The translations under genes were made by a program, and so were the position numbers. The notes beneath the pieces are model-generated. The model did no database searches, was not told the origin of the DNA, and worked only from the letters and a program-made list of their open reading frames with translations. A stretch of DNA of 64,000 bases from Duganella guangzhouensis. GTDB lineage: Bacteria > Pseudomonadota > Gammaproteobacteria > Burkholderiales > Burkholderiaceae_D. The stretch covers positions 1-64,000 of the forward strand of contig NZ_WKJK01000004.1 of NCBI RefSeq assembly GCF_009674535.1. The letters are read 5' to 3'. Each line of letters begins with the position of its first letter. Positions within the stretch are counted from its first letter, which is position 1. Positions 17,445-24,736 of the stretch are shown piece by piece.

Positions 17445-19013
17445 ATGAGCAATGAGATTTACGATTACATTATTGTGGGAGCGGGACCCGCTGGTCTCCA
17501 ACTGGGATATTTCCTGAAACGTGCAGGAAGGAAGTTCATCATATTGGAAAGTGGCCCCTCCGCCGGTACTTTTTTTAAACAGTACCCGCGTCACCGCAAA
17601 CTGATCTCCGCCAATAAAGTTCACACCGGCTACGACGACAGCGTACGTAATATGCGCTGGGATTGGAATTCGCTAATCAGCGACGATGAAAGCCTGCTGT
17701 TCAAACACTTTAGCCGCGAGTTTTTCCCTAGTGCTGACGTAATGGTCGACTATCTGCAGGCATACGCAGAAAGGCTGGATTTGCCAGTGCGCTATGACGC
17801 GCGGGTCGAGCAGATTTCCCGCAACGAACACTTCAGCGTGCGCACCGCCGATGGGGAAACGGTTGCCGCTCATCGCCTGGTGATGGCAACCGGCGTCAGC
17901 CAGCCCTACATTCCCGACATCCCTGGCGTCGAGCATGCGGAAGTGTACACCGACGTTTCAGTGGAACCTGAAGACTTTGCCGGCCAGCGAGTGCTGATCG
18001 TCGGAAAAGGCAATTCAGCCTTCGAGACAGCCGACAACATCATCGGCACTGCGTCGCGCATCTATGTCTGCAGTCCTACTCCGATCACCCTGGCATGGAA
18101 GAGCAAGTTCGTCGGCCACCTGCGTGCCGTCAACAACAACTTCGTTGATACCTACCAGCTGAAGCTGCAAAACGTCATGCTGGACGCCGAGCTGGTTGGC
18201 GTTAAGAAAAAGCAAAACGGTAAGCTGGAAACCACCTTCCACTACGTCCATGCCGATGACGAAGTGGAGGTGATGGAATTCGACCGGGTCATCCTGTGTA
18301 CCGGTTTCCGGTTCGACGCCTCGCTGTTCGATGCCTCATGCCGCCCCGAACTGGCGATCAAAAACCGCTTCCCAGCCCAGACCAGCGCCTTCGAATCGAG
18401 GAACGTCAAAGACCTGTATTTCGCCGGCACCATCATGCAAGAGCGTGATTTTAAGAAAAAACAGTCCGGCTTTGTCCACGGATTCCGCCACAACGTCGAG
18501 GGCCTGTTCAACATCCTCGAATCGCGCTACTTCGGCACCCCATTACCTGCGGAGATGTTGGCGGCCCACCCCAGCAAGCTCGCAGCTGCAATTCTGGCTC
18601 GGGCTAACCGCAGCCCCGGCATCTGGCAACAGACCGGTTTTCTGTGCGATGTCATCGTCCGCTCAGCCGATGGCGAGAGCTATCTGTACCACGAAAATTT
18701 GCCGACCCAGTATGTGCACGACAGCCACTTAAGCAAGAACAAGGAGTACTACGTCGTGACGCTCGAATTCGGCATCGACATCATCTACGCCAGCCCCGAT
18801 CCGCTGGCAGTAGAACGCATCCACAAAGATGACGTGGAGCGGGCGCACTTGAGCACAGGCATCCATCCGATCATACGCCGCTATTCCCACGGACAGCTGC
18901 AAGCCGAACACCACGTAGTAGAAGACATTATCCCGGAGTGGGATGAGGAAGCGGTTCATGTGAAACCACTTGAGCAGTTCCTCGCCAGCACGGAGCTGGC
19001 AAAAGCCGCCTGA
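17445..19013 (+). CDS. FOXRED2-like FAD/NAD(P)-dependent oxidoreductase (flavin monooxygenase fold)
   Basis: A 522-residue flavoprotein with an N-terminal FAD Rossmann motif (VGAGPAG, 11-17), a second dinucleotide motif (VGKGNSAFE, 186-194) for NAD(P)H and a third conserved segment (VILCTGF). The stretch YPRHRKLISANKVHTG and the WNSL segment after it resemble the animal protein FOXRED2, and the overall plan is that of class B flavin monooxygenases (N-hydroxylases, FMOs). A C-terminal extension after about residue 380 is of unknown role. There is no signal peptide. ATG at 17445 has GTGAGG upstream, 7 bases after the IDO stop. It is likely a tailoring enzyme that oxidises an amine or ring of a kynurenine-type intermediate. 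This is the least predictable step of the pathway. Confidence 0.8.
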   Translation: MSNEIYDYIIVGAGPAGLQLGYFLKRAGRKFIILESGPSAGTFFKQYPRHRKLISANKVHTGYDDSVRNMRWDWNSLISDDESLLFKHFSREFFPSADVMVDYLQAYAERLDLPVRYDARVEQISRNEHFSVRTADGETVAAHRLVMATGVSQPYIPDIPGVEHAEVYTDVSVEPEDFAGQRVLIVGKGNSAFETADNIIGTASRIYVCSPTPITLAWKSKFVGHLRAVNNNFVDTYQLKLQNVMLDAELVGVKKKQNGKLETTFHYVHADDEVEVMEFDRVILCTGFRFDASLFDASCRPELAIKNRFPAQTSAFESRNVKDLYFAGTIMQERDFKKKQSGFVHGFRHNVEGLFNILESRYFGTPLPAEMLAAHPSKLAAAILARANRSPGIWQQTGFLCDVIVRSADGESYLYHENLPTQYVHDSHLSKNKEYYVVTLEFGIDIIYASPDPLAVERIHKDDVERAHLSTGIHPIIRRYSHGQLQAEHHVVEDIIPEWDEEAVHVKPLEQFLASTELAKAA

Positions 19014-19087
19014 ATCGATTTGGGTTGGTACGCCAGCCCAGGTTTTGTAGCACCGAAGTTGTCCCTTAAACTTTTTAGGAGAAGCAA

Positions 19088-19618
19088 ATGTCCGGTATCA
19101 CCCCGTTCGAACTCGCCACCCATCCTACTGCAGGCAAAACCATGTTCCAGCTACCTAAACTGGAATGTAAAATCGTCCATGGTATTCCTTACGAGGCGGG
19201 CTCCACCGAAACGAAAAAGCCACACATTCCTGGCACCGGGGGGAAGCCTGTTGAAGGCATCACACCGGAAACCACCGGCTGCCGCGAAATCACCTTCTCG
19301 CTGTTCGAGCTGGCACCGGGTGCTGAGGACGGTCCTGTCCATATCCATGAGCACGAGACAAGCGGCTACGTTGTCAGCGGTGCGCTGGCATTGATGCACG
19401 GTGATGGCCTTGAAAAGTATGAAATTGCCAAAGCCGGTAGCTTCGTCTTCGTGCCGCCGGGTGTGCCGCACTTTATCGAGAACGCCAGCCAGGAAGAGCC
19501 TTGCGCCGTGCTGCTGACACGCTACGTCACTGAAACGGACACCACCGCAGTCATCCTGCCGGACATGGAAAAGTTGCGTCTCGCCCGCAAACAACATCTC
19601 ACTGCTGCGGCTGCCTGA
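19088..19618 (+). CDS. Cupin-domain protein
   Basis: A 176-residue single cupin. Motif 1 is present as HIHEHETSGYVVSG with two or three potential metal-binding histidines and a Glu, motif 2 as PPGVPHFIEN with the last His. This is the metal site of small cupin oxygenases and isomerases. It is not a recognisable 3-hydroxyanthranilate dioxygenase, although that enzyme is also a cupin, because the family's other landmarks are not seen. AGGAG lies 7 bases before the ATG. The 74-base gap after the flavoprotein gene contains no terminator. It may act on, or protect, an oxidised aromatic intermediate of the cluster. Confidence 0.8.
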   Translation: MSGITPFELATHPTAGKTMFQLPKLECKIVHGIPYEAGSTETKKPHIPGTGGKPVEGITPETTGCREITFSLFELAPGAEDGPVHIHEHETSGYVVSGALALMHGDGLEKYEIAKAGSFVFVPPGVPHFIENASQEEPCAVLLTRYVTETDTTAVILPDMEKLRLARKQHLTAAAA

Positions 19619-19723
19619 GCGCACCGCTCACTTAGGCCATAGGCCGTGCTTCCACCTGCATCCAGCGCAGCGGTTGCACGGCCTAATGCAAGCGATTCCA
19701 CGTTCATCCAGAGGAGGAGCTCT

Positions 19724-21088
19724 ATGAAACGACCACAGCACATAGCAATAGTAGGCGCTGGCCTCGTGGGCTGCATGCTGGCGACGCTGCTTGCCCGGCG
19801 AGGCCACATGGTCAGTGTGTTCGAAAAGCGCGAAGAGTCCGCGACCCTGACCAATTCGACCGGCCGCTCCACGCATCTGGCTATTTCAGCGCGTGGATGG
19901 CGAGCCATTGAAGCTATTGACGCCGGACCTGAAGTGCTGAGATCAGCACTGCCCCTGAAGGGACGCCGTATTCATTCAGCAAATGGCATGGAACAAATCT
20001 TTCAGCCCTACGGAGACGACGAGCAAGCCATTTTCGCGATTCACCGCAATGTGCTTAATCGTATTTTGGCCCGGATTTGCGCCAGCACTGCCGGCGTAAC
20101 AATGCATTTCAGCCACCAATGCATGCACGTTGACGCGTCCGGCGGCGTACTCGAGCTGACAAACAGTTTGACTGGCGAAGGTCTGACTGTCCAAGCCGAC
20201 TATATTTTCGCGGCCGACGGCGCCTTTTCCAAGGTACGCGAACGGGCCACCGGGAGTACGCGCATCCGTAGCGCAGTACAATTCGAATCGTTCGGCTACA
20301 AAGAAGTGACAATACCCGTTGCAACTGCGGCTAGCCTTGAACCCGACGCCATGCATGCCTGGCCACGCGGGGAAGTGTCGTTGTTTGCTTTTCCCAATCC
20401 AGACCGCACATTCACCGCAACCCTGCTCGCTCCATTTAAAGGTCCGAATGGCTTTACCAATATTTGCACTGCAGAGGATGTGGAGCGCGTATTCGCCCAG
20501 CGCTTTCCCGACGTAGCCGCCGGACAGCTGTGTGCGGAATTGCTTGCTAATCCAGTTAATTCACTAGTCACCGTCCGCTGCACGCCCTGGACTATCGACG
20601 GCCGCTTGGCGCTGCTGGGCGACGCGGCTCACGCCATGGTGCCCTTTCTTGGTCAGGGGATGAACGCCGGCTTCGAAGATTGCATGGCAATCACAGAGAT
20701 GCTCGACCAGCACGACGAGGACTTTCGTGCAGTATTGAGTCGCTACGAGCAGTTGCGGAAACCGCATTGCGACGCAGTTACCACAATGTCTGCCAACACA
20801 TTCGATGAACTGACCAAGCAGGTCGCCAGCGCCCACTTTCACCTGAAAAAGCAACTGGAGCGCACAATTCACAGGCTGTACCCGGAGCGCTTCGTTCCAC
20901 CATACGAGCTGATCGCGTTCACCCATGTGCCGTATGCCGAAGTACAACGACGCATAGAGCAGCTGGATAACATCGCTGAAGAGCTGGTAAGGCGTATTGG
21001 CCCCCAAGGTATGCAGGACGAAAATACTGTCGAGCACCACATCCAAACTTATATTACCGAATTAACGGGAGACGCGTGTGAAGCCTAG
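19724..21088 (+). CDS. kmo: Kynurenine 3-monooxygenase
   Basis: KMO hydroxylates L-kynurenine at position 3 with FAD, NADPH and O2. The 454-residue protein has the FAD motif VGAGLVG (10-16), GRSTHLAIS, the FGYKEVTIP segment and the FAD phosphate loop GDAAHAMVPFLGQGMNAGFED starting at G299 (D300), all characteristic of KMO rather than other aromatic hydroxylases. A C-terminal helical part, usually membrane-associating or substrate-gating, is present. The ATG at 19724 has a strong GAGGAGGAG upstream; the earlier in-frame ATG at 19646 is rejected. It overlaps the GST gene by 11 bases. With IDO and formamidase this completes tryptophan to 3-hydroxykynurenine. No kynureninase or kynurenine aminotransferase follows. 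Confidence 0.94.
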   Translation: MKRPQHIAIVGAGLVGCMLATLLARRGHMVSVFEKREESATLTNSTGRSTHLAISARGWRAIEAIDAGPEVLRSALPLKGRRIHSANGMEQIFQPYGDDEQAIFAIHRNVLNRILARICASTAGVTMHFSHQCMHVDASGGVLELTNSLTGEGLTVQADYIFAADGAFSKVRERATGSTRIRSAVQFESFGYKEVTIPVATAASLEPDAMHAWPRGEVSLFAFPNPDRTFTATLLAPFKGPNGFTNICTAEDVERVFAQRFPDVAAGQLCAELLANPVNSLVTVRCTPWTIDGRLALLGDAAHAMVPFLGQGMNAGFEDCMAITEMLDQHDEDFRAVLSRYEQLRKPHCDAVTTMSANTFDELTKQVASAHFHLKKQLERTIHRLYPERFVPPYELIAFTHVPYAEVQRRIEQLDNIAEELVRRIGPQGMQDENTVEHHIQTYITELTGDACEA

Positions 21089-21734
21089 ACTCATCAGTAC
21101 CAAGCTATGTCCTTATGCCCAGCGCTGCGCCATCGTATTAGCGCACAAAAACGTCGCCCATGAGATCGAATTTATCGACCTTAACAACCCGCCGGCGTGG
21201 TTTCAGGACGTCTCTCCTCTGAAAAAAGTCCCGGCCCTGGTGGTCGGCGTTCACGCATTTTTTGGCTCGTCGGTAATCAACGAATATCTTGACGCACAGT
21301 ACCCGCAACCGCTGCACCCGATCAATGACCTGGAAAAAGCCGTAAACCGCAGCTGGATCGAGTTCGGTGGTGAATGTCTCTCCGATATCGGTGCGATGAT
21401 GCTGAGCAAGACCGAGCAGGACGCCACCAATGCCCGTGCTGCACTGCTCAACAAATTCGACCATCTTGAAAAGGTTGTCGGTACAGGTCCCTACTTCAAC
21501 GGTTCCAGCTTCTCGCTGGTGGATGCTGCGTACGCCCCCTCTTTCCAGCGGATCGACTACCTGAATGCACTGTGGCCTGGCGCCTGGGATGCGCAGCGCC
21601 ATCCGAAGACCATTGCCTGGAAAGACAACCTGCTGCTACATCCGGCAGTGGTGGAGTCCACCATCGGTGGCCTGAGGGAGCTGTTCTATGATTTTATTCG
21701 ACGCCGAGAGGGCTATGCTACGCGCTTTATGTGA
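21078..21734 (+). CDS. Glutathione S-transferase, Cys-type (omega-like)
   Basis: A 218-residue GST with a thioredoxin-fold N-terminal half, including CPYAQR with the likely catalytic Cys11 and the cis-proline motif KVPALV, and an all-helical C-terminal half. Cys-type GSTs usually reduce or deglutathionylate quinones and mixed disulfides rather than add glutathione to simple electrophiles. The GTG start at 21078 lies inside the end of kmo, so it is translationally coupled. In this setting it could handle quinone-imines formed by oxidation of 3-hydroxykynurenine, or catalyse a tailoring step; both are inferences. Confidence 0.85.
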   Translation: MKPRLISTKLCPYAQRCAIVLAHKNVAHEIEFIDLNNPPAWFQDVSPLKKVPALVVGVHAFFGSSVINEYLDAQYPQPLHPINDLEKAVNRSWIEFGGECLSDIGAMMLSKTEQDATNARAALLNKFDHLEKVVGTGPYFNGSSFSLVDAAYAPSFQRIDYLNALWPGAWDAQRHPKTIAWKDNLLLHPAVVESTIGGLRELFYDFIRRREGYATRFM

Positions 21735-21817
21735 ACCATTGCACAGTCTAGCGTCAATGTTAATATTTTGGTAAATTCATCATTACAATCCATCGCACCA
21801 CAATATAGGAGCACTCG

Positions 21818-22105
21818 ATGTTTATCGTCCTACTGAAATTTTCCGACAACAAGAGCCGTGCAGGCGACTTCATGCAAGGTCACAATGACTGGGTAAAGCA
21901 AGGCATAGACGATGGCAAATTTTTGCTGGTCGGCAGCATTAAACCCGGCGCTGGCGGCGCAATCATTGCAATCGACAGTTCGCTGGCCGCATTGCAGAAT
22001 CGTGTCAACACCGACCCATTCGTGATCGAAAATATCGTACGTGCCGAGATCCTAGAGATTGCTCCCGGTCGATACGACGACCGCCTAGCATTTCTGGCTG
22101 AGTGA
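21818..22105 (+). CDS. YciI-like protein
   Basis: A 95-residue YciI-family protein (ferredoxin-like alpha+beta fold). It begins with the typical beta strand MFIVLLKFSD, contains HNDWVKQGIDDGKF where the family carries its His-Asp pair, and ends in the DPF-hydrophobic segment common to the family (TDPFVIENIV). Members bind or dehydrate small aromatic compounds; a few act as dehydrochlorinases or as accessory factors in aromatic pathways. GGAG is placed before the ATG, 83 bases after the GST stop. It is most likely part of the same operon. Confidence 0.8.
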   Translation: MFIVLLKFSDNKSRAGDFMQGHNDWVKQGIDDGKFLLVGSIKPGAGGAIIAIDSSLAALQNRVNTDPFVIENIVRAEILEIAPGRYDDRLAFLAE

Positions 22106-22177
22106 CATTAACGTGGCCACCGCAACCGCGCAAAAGCATGGCCGCGATATAGCAACTACTAAAGAAAGGAGTTCTCA

Positions 22178-22783
22178 TTGAATACCGTCATCATCGAAGA
22201 AGATGGCAAGCCACGTTGCCGGTGGTGCACAGCAGCCCCGGAGTTTCTGCACTATCACGACGTGGAATGGGGCTTTCCAGTTGTTGATGACATCCGCCTC
22301 TTTGAAAAAATCTGCCTCGAAGGCTTCCAGTCCGGCCTGAGCTGGCGGACTATTCTCGCCAAGCGCGAGAATTTCCGCCTCGCGTTTCATGGTTTTGATT
22401 TCAATAAGATCGCATCTTATACCGAACGGGACGTTGCCCGGCTACTCGCTAACGAAGGTATTGTCCGGCACCGCGGCAAAATTGAAGCAGTCATCAACAA
22501 CGCCAAGCGCGCCAAAGAGATGGTCGCCCAGGAGGGATCGCTTGCTGCTTTCCTATGGAAGTATGAACCAGCAACTGGCGACCTGGCACCGCCACAGAGC
22601 GCGTCAACCTCGTCAGAATCGCACACGTTGTCGAAGGACCTGAAAAAGCTTGGTTGGAAATTCGTCGGTCCGACTACCGTCTATGCATTCATGCAAGCTA
22701 TGGGGCTAATCAACGATCATGCTGATACGTGCGTCATTCGAGAGCAGGCTGAACGCGCACGTCAGCAACTCAAGCGTCCATGA
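22178..22783 (+). CDS. tag: DNA-3-methyladenine glycosylase I
   Basis: A 201-residue Tag protein. The zinc-binding residues expected from the Escherichia coli enzyme are visible: Cys14 and His27 near the N terminus (HDVEWG) and the His/Cys pair in DHADTC near the C terminus. The substrate pocket segment GLSW is also present. Tag removes 3-methyladenine from alkylated DNA. The start is a TTG at 22178 with AAAGGAG 6 bases upstream. It closes the rightward operon (72 bases after the YciI gene, same strand). In a metabolite cluster a DNA glycosylase can be a self-resistance gene against a DNA-alkylating product, as in yatakemycin and azinomycin clusters; chance proximity is the alternative. Confidence 0.92.
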   Translation: MNTVIIEEDGKPRCRWCTAAPEFLHYHDVEWGFPVVDDIRLFEKICLEGFQSGLSWRTILAKRENFRLAFHGFDFNKIASYTERDVARLLANEGIVRHRGKIEAVINNAKRAKEMVAQEGSLAAFLWKYEPATGDLAPPQSASTSSESHTLSKDLKKLGWKFVGPTTVYAFMQAMGLINDHADTCVIREQAERARQQLKRP

Positions 22784-23490
22784 CGTTTTTGGCGAACGAA
22801 TTTCGCAAAGCAGATATCGGTCTGCCGCACCAAGGCGCTCCTACATCGCCGGCTACTAGTAAGCTGTCACGATAGGCTTCCATCTATGAGAGATCTGACA
22901 ATGTGATCGAGCTTTTCCGATGCCGAGTACGTCAGCGAGGAGAAACTAGCGGCACGACCGGGCTCCAGCCAAGAAATACTCTCAACGTATCAGGATGTAG
23001 CTAAGTAGAGGCGCCACAATTCGAAATCATACTTCTGCTATCGCCTTTGATGCCGCCACCGCGAAGCTCATGCGATAAATCCTCCATGAACAAAGATGCT
23101 TCCTCTACCGATCTGGATTGCACAAATACCCCCGACACGAGGCACTCGTCTAGCTGCGTGGGTTCTAGCAGCTGACGCCCGAGTGACCGTGCAGTCATTT
23201 CATCCAAATTTCACCTTCGCCTTTCCTCAACCTACGGATCTGATCGCAAAAGCACTTCTCTACCATCGCAAAATGGTTAGCTCTATGAGAATCGCCTGCG
23301 CACTACTGAGCGCTCTCTGAGTTCGCTCTACTAAGCAATCGATCTCTGTTCGCCCGCTTTCGAGCGCCCGATAGCCAAGCAACATATTTCAGATTTTTCC
23401 AAGATTCACGGAACATGAACTTTGGAAAAATCTGAAAATACGGACGTAGGCGGCGGCGCCCCCCTTGCAGATGGCGGGACCGTGATCATT
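22784..23490. other. Gene-poor junction between the kynurenine operon and tniQ
   Basis: About 700 bases without a convincing gene. A minus-strand frame of 65 codons from an ATG at 23198 to a stop at 23001 is open and has coding-like composition, but no usable ribosome site and no recognised relative; it may be a remnant. The right part holds a long perfect inverted repeat (see 23387-23437). The region could be scar DNA from rearrangement at the edge of the accessory segment. Confidence 0.4.
23387..23437. repeat. 16-bp perfect inverted repeat with 19-nt loop
   Basis: The arm TTTCAGATTTTTCCAA at 23387-23402 is exactly complementary to 23422-23437. It lies 53 bases beyond the tniQ stop, so it may be the tniQ terminator, although it is AT-rich, has a large loop and lacks a T run on the tniQ strand. 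The alternative is an end or binding site of a mobile element. Confidence 0.6.
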
Positions 23491-24492
23491 TTAGTTGAAG
23501 CGAGTAGAACACCAGGCTGCGAGTAATAATTGTTCGACAGGCTGAATTTTTCTCAACGGACTGGCGTAACGTGATAACAGACTGTGGCTTTCATCCAGCG
23601 TTGAAGGCAGCCAAGCAAAATCAACGCATCTTCTGAATCGCGTTAGGAATTCATGGAAGCTTTTGCTTAGATCTAAGGCGTTCGAAATGTGAATGCTACG
23701 TAGCTTTGCATGGGGTGTAAGTACGCCTGCTGCTCTTGCCTCATGTTGAAATTTCCCCCTTGCTTCAGCTACTTGTATAGTTCCATCTTCGTTATTTAAA
23801 GTGAGAGCATTGATAAATTCAGTGAGCCACTTAAAATTATCGACGTCCTGCTGTGTCTGCAAATGGATAGGAAGTGGACAGAAATCTTGCATCCCAGGTG
23901 TAAGCCAATGAAAGCCTTGCCGCTGCGCTAGCGGTGGTGCCGCTACTAACAGTGGTCGGGCATGCTCCAAACAGATCCATGCGCCGGGATACTGATGCGC
24001 CAGCCGCCAATACGACATTCCAATGTTCTTCTGATCCTCCCTGACGCAGTCAGGGCATCCTTTCAAAGGATGGTAAGCTCTGAACCGACCGACCGAGAGG
24101 CCCAACGGGAAGTTGAGCATGTTCGCAGCAGGCTTTCTTCTCGCTTCAATCAATCTTTTGTCGCTGCCAGACAAGAAAATTTTATAAAATCGATAATGTG
24201 TATGGTAGTTCAACACATATTCTGCAGTGCCAAGCGCTTCTTCTGTCCGCCTAGCGAAAACATCTATCTCTCGGAGATCGTCATGCAAGCTCGTGCCTGA
24301 GGCGGTGCCGAAAAAATCGCTAATCACTGCTTCAGGCGCTGCCATACCTCTCAGAAAATGGTTTCTTGCGATCAAGCTGTATAGGCTCTCCCCAGGTAAC
24401 CAATCCAAGACAAGTCCCTCTATTGGATCAAGCTGCGCGACTCTACGATCATTTTCTTCGGTACACATCTTTTTCTGACTATATTTGTTCAT
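23491..24492 (-). CDS. tniQ: TniQ-family transposition target-selection protein
   Basis: A 333-residue TniQ/TnsD-type protein. The N-terminal half has the family start (LPGESLYSLIARNH, 33-46) and the zinc-finger signature GCPDC (C146, C149) followed by YWRLAHQYPGAWICLEH (C174, H177). TniQ proteins choose the target site for Tn7-like, Tn5053-like and CRISPR-associated transposons. The chain ends soon after the hydrophobic LLLAAW segment, so the C-terminal DNA-binding part found in TnsD is absent, by nature or by truncation. No tnsA, tnsB/tniA or tnsC/tniB is in the window, so this is an orphan. It marks the probable edge of the accessory region. Confidence 0.85.
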   Translation of the reverse strand: MNKYSQKKMCTEENDRRVAQLDPIEGLVLDWLPGESLYSLIARNHFLRGMAAPEAVISDFFGTASGTSLHDDLREIDVFARRTEEALGTAEYVLNYHTHYRFYKIFLSGSDKRLIEARRKPAANMLNFPLGLSVGRFRAYHPLKGCPDCVREDQKNIGMSYWRLAHQYPGAWICLEHARPLLVAAPPLAQRQGFHWLTPGMQDFCPLPIHLQTQQDVDNFKWLTEFINALTLNNEDGTIQVAEARGKFQHEARAAGVLTPHAKLRSIHISNALDLSKSFHEFLTRFRRCVDFAWLPSTLDESHSLLSRYASPLRKIQPVEQLLLAAWCSTRFN

Positions 24493-24528
24493 TTGCGACT
24501 ATATTTTTCTTTTTTCGACTTTTTTTGG
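24477..24528. repeat. 20-bp-period direct repeats at the 5' end of tniQ
   Basis: GACT occurs at 24477, 24497 and 24517, exactly 20 bases apart, each followed by a T-rich stretch (GACTATATTTG, GACTATATTTT, GACTTTTTTTG). A further GACTATATTTG copy is at 24699-24709, in the ohr promoter. Tn7-like and Tn5053-like elements carry serial transposase-binding repeats of about 19-22 bases near their ends, so these may be leftover element-end repeats; they may also be a local low-complexity effect. Confidence 0.4.
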
Positions 24529-24576
24529 TTGGATTATTTCAGTCTTCCAGACGGCGGGTATAAAAAATCTGTTTAA

Positions 24577-24590
24577 AATAGCTTGCTATT
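24577..24590. promoter_or_regulatory. Operator-like site 1 upstream of ohr
   Basis: AATAGC and GCTATT form an exact inverted repeat around TT. It matches, on the reverse strand, the two sites at 24650 and 24677 at 12 of 14 positions. It is probably a binding site for a MarR-type regulator such as OhrR, the usual peroxide-sensing repressor of ohr; the regulator gene is not adjacent. Confidence 0.5.
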
Positions 24591-24649
24591 AGATCGCGCG
24601 CTATGTATAGTGTGTACATGGGCGCTGCGAACAGCGCAAGTTGTAGTAG

Positions 24650-24663
24650 ATTAGCAAGCTGTT
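24650..24663. promoter_or_regulatory. Operator-like site 2 upstream of ohr
   Basis: ATTAGCAAGCTGTT differs at two positions from the ideal palindrome-derived word AATAGCAAGCTATT. Its centre lies 27 bases from that of site 3. Confidence 0.5.
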
Positions 24664-24676
24664 ATGCCTTACGGTA

Positions 24677-24690
24677 GATAGCAAGCGATT
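24677..24690. promoter_or_regulatory. Operator-like site 3 overlapping the probable ohr promoter
   Basis: GATAGCAAGCGATT differs at two of 14 positions from AATAGCAAGCTATT. A likely -10 box TATATT lies at 24703-24708, so this site would cover the -35 region, a standard repressor position. The predicted leader is about 23 bases. Confidence 0.5.
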
Positions 24691-24736
24691 TAATAGTTGA
24701 CTATATTTGATGTATCACTCACTGAAAGGAATCATC

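Noticed and set aside
15347..22783. Pyrrolobenzodiazepine, actinomycin or violacein cluster
   Set aside because: No NRPS, methyltransferase, kynureninase or vio-type oxidase is present; only the kynurenine steps are shared.
23001..23198. 65-codon minus-strand frame
   Set aside because: No good ribosome site, an in-frame stop just upstream, and no relative recognised; kept only as a remark in the region entry.
23491..24709. Complete Tn7-like or CRISPR-associated transposon
   Set aside because: Only tniQ is present; no tnsB, tnsC, Cas genes or CRISPR repeats were seen in the window.
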